Origin: Amycolatopsis methanolica 239 | GTDB taxonomy: Bacteria; Actinomycetota; Actinomycetes; Mycobacteriales; Pseudonocardiaceae | Reading direction: 5' to 3' | Length of the DNA stretch: 64,000 nt | Assembly (NCBI RefSeq): GCF_000739085.1 | Contig: NZ_CP009110.1 | Coordinates: forward strand, 4,960,001-5,024,000 | Shown here: positions 31,700 to 39,253 of the stretch, in pieces | How the letters are laid out: each line of letters opens with the position of its first letter | How positions within the stretch are numbered: position 1 is the stretch's first letter | Made by a program: the position numbers and the translations under genes | Notes under the pieces: model-generated | What the model was told of the DNA's origin: nothing | What the model saw: only the letters and a program-made list of their open reading frames with translations | Database searches by the model: none

Positions 31700-32255
31700 C
31701 CAGCATGTAAGCCATGCCGACGCCCATCAGGGCGCGGCAGACCTGGCGGACCGCGCGGTGGTCGCGCAGGCTCTCGGTGCGGGCCCAGCGCGCGCCGAGG
31801 ATGCCGGAGCGGACGCTGTCGACGGCGAAATAGCCGATGGCGGCCAGCGCCAGCACGGGCCAGGCGAGCCGGCCGGGTGTCATCGCCATCCAGGGCCCGT
31901 CGTGGTGGCCGGGCATCGCGGTGATCATGTACAGCATCGCCGCGGCGGACACGAGGTGGTGCATGGCACAGCACCGGCGCCCCCGCAGCGCGGCGACCAG
32001 GAACCAGCCGGCGGTGAGGACCAGGATGGCCTGCCACCCGGCCGCCGGAATGGGCCCCCCGAGCGGCGAGACCATCGCGAGCATCGCCAGGACCATCAAC
32101 AGCTCGGCGACGTCCTGCTGGCGGGTGTCCGGGGTGGTCGTGAGGGCGTCCAGGCGCACCAGCCGGACCACGCTGGGAACCGCCAGCAGCGCGAACGCCA
32201 CCGTGAGGCTCCACGCAACCAGGACCGGTATCTGCACGTCCTCAAGTTCGCCCAT
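31686..32255 (-). CDS. DUF5134-type integral membrane protein
   Basis: A 189-residue protein with about five hydrophobic helices (VLVAWSLTVAFALLAVPSVV, LLMVLAMLAMVSPLGG, AILVLTAGWFLVAAL, LVSAAAMLYMITAMPG, LAWPVLALAAIGYFAV) and a His-rich segment (CCAMHHL, MPGHHDG). This is characteristic of the DUF5134 family, function unknown. The His/Cys content may reflect metal binding. It is convergent with the MaoC hydratase and divergent from a short membrane-protein pair. Confidence 0.72.
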   Translation of the reverse strand: MGELEDVQIPVLVAWSLTVAFALLAVPSVVRLVRLDALTTTPDTRQQDVAELLMVLAMLAMVSPLGGPIPAAGWQAILVLTAGWFLVAALRGRRCCAMHHLVSAAAMLYMITAMPGHHDGPWMAMTPGRLAWPVLALAAIGYFAVDSVRSGILGARWARTESLRDHRAVRQVCRALMGVGMAYMLVSGL

Positions 32256-32343
32256 GAACGTGTGTGTGCGCTAGAGGTCATCGAGGTGAATTCCACACCG
32301 CGAGACGGCGCAACCGGTGACGGACCGGCCGGACGGGAGGCCA

Positions 32344-32557
32344 GTGGCGGACGACGCCGCAACGGAAATGCTGCGGGGCTGCCCGCACTTGCTGGTCTTG
32401 GCCCTGGCCGCCCGCTTGGTGTACCGGCTGCACCGCCGCCTGTGGCCGCGCCTGCGGTGGTGGATGCTTTTCGTTTGCCCCGTACAGCCCCGAGACGTCC
32501 TGTTGCTCCGAGCACCCGGACGGCTGGCCGGCCTGGTTCCCGGTTCCCGTCCACTGA
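32344..32557 (+). pseudogene. Frameshifted, shortened tandem copy of the following membrane protein
   Basis: GTG at 32344 with GGGAGG upstream opens a frame with RLHRRLWPRLRWW, matching KLHRRLWPRLRGW of the gene at 32608. After about 32490 the frame changes and ends in EHPDGWPAWFPVPVH-stop, matching CYPDGWPGWIPVPGY-stop of that gene. The N-terminal helices are missing. It therefore looks like a partial duplicate decayed by an indel. Confidence 0.65.
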
Positions 32558-32607
32558 ACCGACACGGCGCAGCTGGTGGGCGACGCGCGAGGGGGGAGAG
32601 AGATCAG

Positions 32608-33012
32608 GTGGAGCCTGCCGACACGGCCCGCGGAAGCGCGGGAGGGTGCCTTAGCGCGGTGCTGTACGCCCTCATCGGGTTCGCGTGGTTCTTCGCGGCG
32701 CAGCACGCCGTGTGGTGGTATGCGCGGGCGTGCCACTCGAATCCCATGCCCGGCGTGATCCTCGTTCTCGGGCCCGCGTTGCTGGTCGACTGGATCGTCA
32801 TGGCGCTCGCCGTGTGGGGGCTGCACAAGCTGCACCGCCGCCTGTGGCCGCGCCTGCGCGGGTGGACGCCGGGGGTGCTGCTGGTGGTGGTCCTGCTGCT
32901 CACCTGGCTCTATTGGGTCGCGAACATTCCACTGTTCGTCTTCCCACCCGGCCTGGAGCCGACGTGCTACCCGGACGGCTGGCCGGGCTGGATCCCGGTC
33001 CCCGGGTACTGA
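32608..33012 (+). CDS. Small three-helix membrane protein
   Basis: A 134-residue hydrophobic protein, GTG at 32608 behind a strong GGGGGGAG ribosome site. Three predicted helices: LSAVLYALIGFAWFFAAQ, PGVILVLGPALLVDWIVMAL and GVLLVVVLLLTWLYWVANI. A basic loop KLHRRLWPRLRGW and a Pro/Trp-rich tail PDGWPGWIPVPGY are shared with the decayed copy just upstream. No known family recognised. Confidence 0.65.
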   Translation: MEPADTARGSAGGCLSAVLYALIGFAWFFAAQHAVWWYARACHSNPMPGVILVLGPALLVDWIVMALAVWGLHKLHRRLWPRLRGWTPGVLLVVVLLLTWLYWVANIPLFVFPPGLEPTCYPDGWPGWIPVPGY

Positions 33013-33085
33013 AATCGCCGGTGTTTCACTGCTTCTATGACGGGAACCACACACCGTAGGCGACGTCAGGAAAGGACGAAGGACG

Positions 33086-33193
33086 ATGCCGGCCACCGAA
33101 CCGATCACCGACCAATCCGTCATCGAGGACACCACGTTCGACACCACCGACCTGGTGGACGACGAGAGCCATTTCATCCGCGGCTACGACTGA
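33086..33193 (+). CDS. Acidic 35-residue hypothetical peptide
   Basis: A short frame with an AAGGACG ribosome-like site directly before its ATG. It is strongly acidic (about ten Asp/Glu) and reads MPATEPITDQSVIEDTTFD, then TTDLVDDESHFIRGYD. Its last ten bases overlap the 3' end of ltp2 on the opposite strand. The acidic body with an aromatic, basic C-terminus (HFIRGYD) recalls peptide precursors, but no modifying enzyme is adjacent. Without comparative data it could be chance; low confidence. Confidence 0.4.
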   Translation: MPATEPITDQSVIEDTTFDTTDLVDDESHFIRGYD

Positions 33194-34353
33194 GCCAGCA
33201 CCAGCCCGCTGGTCGGCACACCGGTACCGGCCGTCACCAGCACGTGCGACACCGACGGCACCTGGTTGCACGACGTGCCGCGGATCTGCCGCACCCCCTC
33301 CGCGATGCCGTTCATCCCGTGGATGTACGCCTCGCCGAGCTGGCCGCCGTGCGGGTTCAGCGGCAGTGAGCCGTCCAGTTCGAGCGCTCCGGACGCCACG
33401 AAACCGGGCGCCTCGCCGCGGCCGCAGAACCCCAGTTCCTCCAGCTGCATCAGCACGTACGGCGTGAAGTGGTCGTAGAGCACCGCGACGTCCATGTCGG
33501 ACGGCCCCGCCCCGGCCTGCGCCCACAGCTGCCGCGCGACCACGCCCATCTCCGGCAGGCCCGCGAGCTCGTCCCGGTAGTAGCTGGTCATGATGTACTG
33601 GTCCGGCCCGCTACCCTGCGCCGCCGCGGCGATCATCGCGGGCGGGTGGCGCAGGTCGCGTGCCCGCGCGGCACTCGTGATCACCAGCGCGACCCCGCCG
33701 TCGGACTCCTGGCAGCAGTCCAGCAACCGCAACGGTTCGGCGATCCACCGCGACGCCTGGTGCTCCGCCAGCGTGATCGGCTTGCCGTGGAACCACGCCG
33801 CCGGGTTCGTCGCCGCGTGCTTGCGGTCCAGCACCGCCACCCGGCCGAAGTCCTCTGTCGACGCGCCGTAGGAGTGCAGGTACCGCCGCGCCACCATCGC
33901 CACCGTGGCCGCCGGCGTGGCCAGCCCCATCGGGTAGTGGAACGCGTTGTCCACCCCGGAGGAGTTCACCTGCCCCGCCGCCGCGGACGACACCTGCCCG
34001 AACCGGTGCCCGGACCGCTCGTTGAACGCCCGGTACGCCACCACCACCTCGGCCACCCCGGTCGCGACCGCCATCGCCGCCTGCTGCACCGTCGCCGCCG
34101 CCGCGCCGCCGCCGTAGTGCACCCGGCTGAAGAACGTCAGCTCCGGGATGCCCAGCTCCCGCGCCACCGCGATCTCGGCGTTGCCGTCCATCGTGAACGA
34201 CACCAGACCGTCCACATCGGACGAACGCAACCCGGCGTCGTCCAGTGCCGCGCGCACCGCCTCGGCCGCCAGCCGCAGCTCGCTGCGTCCCGAGTCCTTC
34301 GAGAACTCCGTCGCGCCGATCCCGGCGATCGCCGCCTTGCCCGACAGAGTCAT
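33184..34353 (-). CDS. ltp2: Steroid side-chain aldolase Ltp2
   Basis: A 389-residue thiolase-like protein, the size of Rv3540c. It opens GKAAIAGIGATEFSKDSGRSELRLA and retains LYDHFTPYVLMQLEELGFC and LPLNPHGGQLGEAYIHGMNG. With the DUF35 domain of ChsH2 it performs the retro-aldol cleavage of 17-hydroxy-3-oxo-4-pregnene-20-carboxyl-CoA to androstenedione and propionyl-CoA. It is the last gene of chsE1-chsE2-chsH2-chsH1-ltp2; its ATG overlaps the chsH1 stop. Confidence 0.93.
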   Translation of the reverse strand: MTLSGKAAIAGIGATEFSKDSGRSELRLAAEAVRAALDDAGLRSSDVDGLVSFTMDGNAEIAVARELGIPELTFFSRVHYGGGAAAATVQQAAMAVATGVAEVVVAYRAFNERSGHRFGQVSSAAAGQVNSSGVDNAFHYPMGLATPAATVAMVARRYLHSYGASTEDFGRVAVLDRKHAATNPAAWFHGKPITLAEHQASRWIAEPLRLLDCCQESDGGVALVITSAARARDLRHPPAMIAAAAQGSGPDQYIMTSYYRDELAGLPEMGVVARQLWAQAGAGPSDMDVAVLYDHFTPYVLMQLEELGFCGRGEAPGFVASGALELDGSLPLNPHGGQLGEAYIHGMNGIAEGVRQIRGTSCNQVPSVSHVLVTAGTGVPTSGLVLAQS

Positions 34354-34736
34354 GCCGCCAGCTCCACGGTCACCGTCCCGCTCACGTGCGCCCCCAGCTG
34401 CCCGGTCCCGGTCACCTCGACGACCGCGACCCGCCCCTCGACCGAGGCGACCCGCCCGGTGAACACCAGCCGGTCCCCGGCGTAGCACGGCACGCCAAGC
34501 TTGATCTTGATCGACCGGACCAGCGCGTCCGGCCCAGCCCAGTCCGTCACGAACCGCTGCACCAGACCGGTGTCGGTGAGGATGTTGAGGAAGATGTCCT
34601 TCGACCCGCGCGCGACCGCGGCGTCCCGGTCGTGATGCACGTCCTGGAAGTCCCGCGTCGCCAGCGCGGTGCTGATCACGAACGTCGGCGTGACGTCGAA
34701 GGCCAGCTCGGGCAGCTCGGTTCCGGCGGCGGTCAC
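34350..34736 (-). CDS. chsH1: Steroid enoyl-CoA hydratase subunit ChsH1
   Basis: A 128-residue MaoC-like hot-dog protein. ATRDFQDVHHDRDAA places Asp29 and His34 at the positions known as the catalytic pair of ChsH1. It combines with the N-terminal MaoC-like domain of ChsH2 to hydrate the C17(20) double bond of the 22-carbon steroid-CoA. The GTG at 34736 overlaps the chsH2 stop by 4 bp. Confidence 0.92.
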   Translation of the reverse strand: MTAAGTELPELAFDVTPTFVISTALATRDFQDVHHDRDAAVARGSKDIFLNILTDTGLVQRFVTDWAGPDALVRSIKIKLGVPCYAGDRLVFTGRVASVEGRVAVVEVTGTGQLGAHVSGTVTVELAA

Positions 34737-35599
34737 CGCGCCACCCGCCAGGCAGGCAACGTCAGATCGTCGTCCACCTTCAGGAACGTCGCGGTCACCG
34801 GCAGTCCTATGTGGACCTCCGCAGGATCGGCCCCGACCAGTTCGCCCAGCATCCGCACCCCCTCCTCCAGCTCGACCAGCGCGATCACGAACGGCAGCTG
34901 CTTGCCCGGCACCGCCGGACGGTGGTGCACGACGTAGCTGTAGACCGTGCCGCGCCCGCTCGCCACCACCCAGTCCGGCTTCGCGTCCAGGTCGCCCTCC
35001 GGCGGCATCGGCCCCGGCGGGTGCCGCAACACGTCGCCCCAGCGCTGGATCCGCAGCTCACCGGCCTTCGTACCCTCCCAGAAGAACTCGGTGTCCCGGC
35101 TGACCACCGGCCGCAGCGCGCCTCGCGCGGACGGGGGCGGCGCGAACTTCAGCACCCGGAACAGCATGTCGGCCACCAGCTCGTCGCCGACGTACCAGGA
35201 CGTGCGGGTCGTGACGAACCAGCCCTCGCCCAGCGCGGTCCGCTTCGGCCCCACGACCGACTCCAGCGCCGTCGACGCCGACACGTGCTCGCCGACCCGC
35301 AGGTAGCGGTGGTAGGTCTGCTCGGAGTTCGTCGCGACGACCGACGTGTATCCGGCTTCGTCGAGCACGGCCAGCATCGCGCCCAGCGGGTCGTCCGCCG
35401 CGCGCTGCCCGTGCAGGCCGTTCATCGTCCACACCTGCACCATGACCGGCGGCGCGACACCCTCGGTGTACCGCGGGTTGGCGTCGCCGATCGCCTCGAC
35501 CCAGTTGTTGATCATCGCCTGGTTCACCGGATCACGCGCCAGGCGCCGCGACGACTCGCCCTGTGCGCGGATCCGGGCAGCGGCCTCTTCGACGCTCAT
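34733..35599 (-). CDS. chsH2: Steroid enoyl-CoA hydratase subunit ChsH2 (MaoC-like plus DUF35)
   Basis: A 288-residue fusion. Residues about 1-160 form the MaoC-like hot-dog (RLARDPVNQAMINNWVEAIGDANPRY, TYHRYLRVGEHV) that pairs with ChsH1. Residues about 170-288 form a DUF35 domain (DTEFFWEGTKAGELRIQRW, then VYSYVVHHRPAVPG) that binds Ltp2. It so links hydration and aldol cleavage. The ATG at 35599 overlaps the chsE2 stop. Confidence 0.92.
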   Translation of the reverse strand: MSVEEAAARIRAQGESSRRLARDPVNQAMINNWVEAIGDANPRYTEGVAPPVMVQVWTMNGLHGQRAADDPLGAMLAVLDEAGYTSVVATNSEQTYHRYLRVGEHVSASTALESVVGPKRTALGEGWFVTTRTSWYVGDELVADMLFRVLKFAPPPSARGALRPVVSRDTEFFWEGTKAGELRIQRWGDVLRHPPGPMPPEGDLDAKPDWVVASGRGTVYSYVVHHRPAVPGKQLPFVIALVELEEGVRMLGELVGADPAEVHIGLPVTATFLKVDDDLTLPAWRVAR

Positions 35600-36738
35600 C
35601 GCGGCACCCTCGGCAAGCCCAGTCCGGCCGTCGCGATCAGCTCGCGCTGGATCTCGTTCACGCCACCCCCGAAAGTGAGCACGATGTTGCGCCGCGCGAG
35701 CACGTCCAGCCACTCGGCGAGCGCGGCGGTGCCCGGATCGGACAGATCCCCGTGCCGGGCCACGTTCTCCTCCACCAGCCGCGCCACCCGCTGGATGCGG
35801 TCCGAGCCGAACACCTTGGTCGCCGAGGCGTCCGCGACGTCCAGCTCCGCGGCCGCGACCTGCCAGTTGAGCAGCTCGTTGATCCGCACCACGGCGAGCG
35901 TCTCGCCGAGCGCCCGGCGCACGTCGGGCTCGCCGAGCAGATCGCGTTCGGCGGCCCAGGCCCGCACCCGGTCGTAGAGCCCGCCGATCCGCCCGGCCGG
36001 GCCGAGCATGACCCGCTCGTGGTTGAGCTGCGTGGTGATCAGCTTCCAGCCCTGGTTTTCCTCGCCGACCCGCATCGACACCGGGACCCGGACATCGGAG
36101 TAGTAGGTGGCGTTGACGTGGTGCGCGCCGTCGCAGGTGATGATCGGCGTCCACGAGTAGCCGGGGTCGCTGGTGTCGACGATCAGGATCGAGATGCCCT
36201 TGTGCTTGGGCGCGTCCGGATCGGTGCGCACGGCGAGCCAGACGTAGTCGGCGTCGTGCCCGCCGGTCGTGAAGATCTTCTGCCCGTTGACCAGGTAGGA
36301 ATCGCCGTCGCGCACCGCGGTGGTGCGCAGGGACGCGAGGTCGGTGCCCGCGCCGGGTTCGGTGTAGCCGATCGCGAAGTGCACCTCCCCGGCGAGGATC
36401 TTCGGCAGGAAGAACGCCTTCTGCTCCGGCGTGCCGTACTCCTGCAGGGTCGGCCCGACGGTCTGCAGCGTCACCGACGGCAGCTGCACGTCGGCGCGCG
36501 CGGCCTCGTCGGCGAAGATGTGCTGCTCCAGGTCGCCGAACCCGCCGCCGCCGTACTCCTCGGGCCAGCCGGCGCCGAGCCGCCCGTCGCTGCCCATGCG
36601 GCGCACGATGCGGCGGTAGACCTCGCCGTGCCGTTCACGCAGCAGCGCCTGCCGCTCCTCCGGCGTGATGAGACCGGCGAAGTACTCGCGCAGTTCGTCG
36701 CGCAGTTTCCGTTGCGGCGCGGTCAGTTCGATGTACAT
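35596..36738 (-). CDS. chsE2: Steroid acyl-CoA dehydrogenase subunit ChsE2 (FadE29)
   Basis: A 380-residue acyl-CoA dehydrogenase carrying the catalytic Glu241 (LNHERVML), the residue known in ChsE2. GYTEPGAGTDLASL and GQKIFTTGGHDADY are the flavin-binding middle motifs. With ChsE1 it forms the alpha2beta2 enzyme that desaturates the 22-carbon side-chain CoA. ATG at 36738 overlaps the chsE1 TGA. Confidence 0.94.
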   Translation of the reverse strand: MYIELTAPQRKLRDELREYFAGLITPEERQALLRERHGEVYRRIVRRMGSDGRLGAGWPEEYGGGGFGDLEQHIFADEAARADVQLPSVTLQTVGPTLQEYGTPEQKAFFLPKILAGEVHFAIGYTEPGAGTDLASLRTTAVRDGDSYLVNGQKIFTTGGHDADYVWLAVRTDPDAPKHKGISILIVDTSDPGYSWTPIITCDGAHHVNATYYSDVRVPVSMRVGEENQGWKLITTQLNHERVMLGPAGRIGGLYDRVRAWAAERDLLGEPDVRRALGETLAVVRINELLNWQVAAAELDVADASATKVFGSDRIQRVARLVEENVARHGDLSDPGTAALAEWLDVLARRNIVLTFGGGVNEIQRELIATAGLGLPRVPR

Positions 36739-37760
36739 CAGGCCCCCACCAGGTCGCCGAGCCGGTCCAGCCGCTCGCTCGCGCCGCCGGTCAGCGCGGC
36801 GAGCTCCTTGACCAGCCCGTAGTGGCGGTGCAGCGGGTAGGTGATGTCGACGCCGAGGCCGCCGTGCAGGTGGTGACACACCGCGAGCGCCTTGGGCGCC
36901 TCCTCGGCGAGCCAGTACGCGGCGACCGCCAGGTCCTCGTCCGCGTCGAGCCCCTCGTCGAGCCGCCACACCGCGGACAACGCGGCCAGGTGCAGCGTGC
37001 GGGAGGCGATGTAGACGTCCGCGATCTGCTGCGCCACCGCCTGGAACGTCGCAAGTGGACGGCCGAACTGCTCGCGCTGCCGCACGTGTGCGGTGGTCAG
37101 CGCCAGCGCTCCGGCCACCGCGCCGTCGCCGAGCGCGACCGCGCCGGCGAGCGCGAACCGGCGCAGGTCCGCGAGCGAGCCGTCGCGCAACAGGTCCGCC
37201 TCACCCACCCGGACGCCGGACAGCCGCAACGACGTGCCGTGCACCGCCGCACCCTCGGCCCGCGGATCGACGAGGAACACGCCCGGTCCCCACGGCAGCG
37301 TCGCGGGCACGAGCACGCACCGGGCCTGCGCCAGCGACGGCACCAGGGTCTTCGTGCCGGTCAGCACCCAGTCGCCGTCCACGACGACGGCCTCGGTCGA
37401 CGGCTCGGCGGCGAACGGCCGGGACGGCTCGTGCGGCGCGGCTGTGACGACGACCTCGCCGGACGCGATCTCCGGCAGCCACCGCGCGCGCTGCTCCGGG
37501 CTGCCCATCCGGTTCAGCGGCAGCACCCCGAGCGCGAGGGAGGCGAGCGCGGGCACCTGCGCGCCCGCCCGGCCGGCCTCGGTCAGCACCACCGCGACCT
37601 CGGCCGGACCGAGCCCGTCCCCGCCCAGCTCCTCGGGCAGGGCGAGCTCGAGCAGCCCGGCCTTCGCCAGCGCCTGCCAGGCGTGCTCGGGGTCCCTGGC
37701 GAGGACGTCCGCGGTCAGCGCGGCGATCTCGGCCCGGGTCGCGTCCAGGGTGAAGTCCAC
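36738..37760 (-). CDS. chsE1: Steroid acyl-CoA dehydrogenase subunit ChsE1 (FadE28)
   Basis: A 340-residue acyl-CoA dehydrogenase lacking the usual catalytic Glu, the expected non-catalytic partner of ChsE2 that provides part of the FAD sites. REQFGRPLATFQAVAQQIAD and HHLHGGLGVDITYPLHRHYG are its C-terminal signatures. It is the first gene of the igr-type operon; in M. tuberculosis cyp125 precedes it, but here the operon begins at chsE1 right after a KstR box. Confidence 0.92.
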   Translation of the reverse strand: MDFTLDATRAEIAALTADVLARDPEHAWQALAKAGLLELALPEELGGDGLGPAEVAVVLTEAGRAGAQVPALASLALGVLPLNRMGSPEQRARWLPEIASGEVVVTAAPHEPSRPFAAEPSTEAVVVDGDWVLTGTKTLVPSLAQARCVLVPATLPWGPGVFLVDPRAEGAAVHGTSLRLSGVRVGEADLLRDGSLADLRRFALAGAVALGDGAVAGALALTTAHVRQREQFGRPLATFQAVAQQIADVYIASRTLHLAALSAVWRLDEGLDADEDLAVAAYWLAEEAPKALAVCHHLHGGLGVDITYPLHRHYGLVKELAALTGGASERLDRLGDLVGA

Positions 37761-37782
37761 ACCGGCTCCTCGACTAGAAGAC

Positions 37783-37796
37783 TGGAACCTGTTCTA
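37783..37796. promoter_or_regulatory. KstR operator of the chsE1-ltp2 operon
   Basis: TGGAACCTGTTCTA matches TNNAACNNGTTNNA fully and is embedded in a longer imperfect palindrome (AAGACT on the left, AGTCTT on the right). It lies 22 bp upstream of chsE1. Confidence 0.85.
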
Positions 37797-37817
37797 GTCT
37801 TAGCCGAGGAGCGACGT

Positions 37818-39215
37818 TCAGGCAAGGGCCGGGGCCGCGTCCAGCAGTTCCTTCATCTCGTCCCGCATCGCATCGGCCAGCAACCACAGATCTGGAACGA
37901 GTTCTCGCGCCGCGAGGAGCCCGATGTCGACCTTGCCGGCGTAGGACAGCACGGTCACGTTCAACCCGGCGCCGTGGAACACCGGGCCGAGCGGGTAGAA
38001 GGCCGTCACCCGCGCGCCGACGAAGTACAGCGGCATCGGCGGCCCGGGCACGTTGGAGACGACCAGGTTGTGGACCACCGGGTGCTTGTCGGCCAGCCGC
38101 AGCGCCGCGTAGGCCCGCACCGCGAGCCCGAACAGGCCCGGCGCGGCGAACTGGGCCCAGTCCTGCAGCATGTCCGCGTCGATCTCGTGGTGGTGCTCCT
38201 TGGCCTGGCGGTTGCTCTCCGCGACCGCGTAGACCCTCGCGGCGGCCTCCGGCAGGTGGGTGTGCAGGGTCGCGAAGAACGCGGACACCTTGTTGTTGCT
38301 GTCGCCCTCCTGGCTGGTGCGGTCCAGCGTCGACACCGGGACGGTCGCCACCAGCGGGTCCTTGGGCAGCTCGCCGCGCGCGTTCAGGTAGCGGCGCAGC
38401 GCGCCCGCACACAACGCCAGGACCACGTCGTTCACCTTCACCCCGAAGGCGTTCTTCACGGTCTTCACGTCGTCCAGCTCGACCGTGCTGTAGGCGATGG
38501 CGCGGACGCTGGAGATGGTGGAGTTGAACGAGGTGCGCGGCGCGGTGAACGGCACCGGCATGCCCTGTCGGCGCAGGGCGCGGCCGATCCAGCGGGGCGC
38601 CATGCTCGCCAGGCCGGGCAGCAGTTTCGCCAGCTCCACCGGCCGCCGCGCCAGCTCGCCGACGCTGGTCTTGAGCAGTTCGAGGTGCGAGGGCGGCGCG
38701 AGGTTGGGCTCGGGCTCGGGCAGCGGCGGAAGTTCACCCGGTTCGGTGCCTGCCAGGTAGGCGATCAGGTTCGCGCCGCCGACGCCGTCGACGGTCGCGT
38801 GGTGCATCTTGAACATCACCGCGACACCGTCGCCGGGCAGTCCCTCGATCACGTACAGCTCCCACAGCGGGCGGCCGCGGTTGAGCGGCTGGCCCGCGAA
38901 GTGGGCGCACAGCTCGGCCAGCGTCTCGCGGTCGCCCGGCGCGGGGACGGCGACGCGGTGCAGGTGGTGGTCGATGTCGAACGCCTCGTCCTCCACCCAC
39001 ACCGGGTGCAGGAGGTTCAGCGGCGAGTTGTGCAGTTTCCGGCGGAACTCCGGGATCGCGGCGATGCGTTCGGCGAGGCGCCGCTTGAACTCGGGGAAGT
39101 GATATCCGCCCGGTATGGTCGATCCGTCCAGTGTGAGCAGCCCGCACACGTGCAGCACCTGCGAAGACGTTTCCAGGTACAGGAAACTGGCGTCGAGTCC
39201 AGACAGCGGTCGCAC
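37818..39215 (-). CDS. WS/DGAT-family acyltransferase
   Basis: About 465 residues of the wax-ester synthase/diacylglycerol acyltransferase family. The active-site motif HHATVDG (near residue 140) is preceded by PLNRGRPLWELYVIEGL; VNDVVLALCAGALRRYL and VVSNVPGPP are later family signatures. It makes storage triacylglycerol or wax esters, which could use the propionyl- and acetyl-CoA released from sterols. The start is uncertain: GTG at 39215 gives the usual RPLSGLDASFLYLE, but GTG at 39248 is in frame and its region overlaps the divergent promoter. Confidence 0.85.
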   Translation of the reverse strand: MRPLSGLDASFLYLETSSQVLHVCGLLTLDGSTIPGGYHFPEFKRRLAERIAAIPEFRRKLHNSPLNLLHPVWVEDEAFDIDHHLHRVAVPAPGDRETLAELCAHFAGQPLNRGRPLWELYVIEGLPGDGVAVMFKMHHATVDGVGGANLIAYLAGTEPGELPPLPEPEPNLAPPSHLELLKTSVGELARRPVELAKLLPGLASMAPRWIGRALRRQGMPVPFTAPRTSFNSTISSVRAIAYSTVELDDVKTVKNAFGVKVNDVVLALCAGALRRYLNARGELPKDPLVATVPVSTLDRTSQEGDSNNKVSAFFATLHTHLPEAAARVYAVAESNRQAKEHHHEIDADMLQDWAQFAAPGLFGLAVRAYAALRLADKHPVVHNLVVSNVPGPPMPLYFVGARVTAFYPLGPVFHGAGLNVTVLSYAGKVDIGLLAARELVPDLWLLADAMRDEMKELLDAAPALA

Positions 39216-39253
39216 CCTCCCAGGGTAGGCGAAACTGACTACGATCACGGGGT

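Noticed and set aside
33086-33193. Mycofactocin precursor (MftA)
   Set aside because: The peptide is acidic and short like MftA but lacks the C-terminal IDGMCGVY core, and no mft genes are nearby.
37893-37906. TGGAACGAGTTCTC, a KstR-like box
   Set aside because: It has one mismatch and lies inside the 3' part of the acyltransferase gene, far from a start codon, so I did not list it as an operator.
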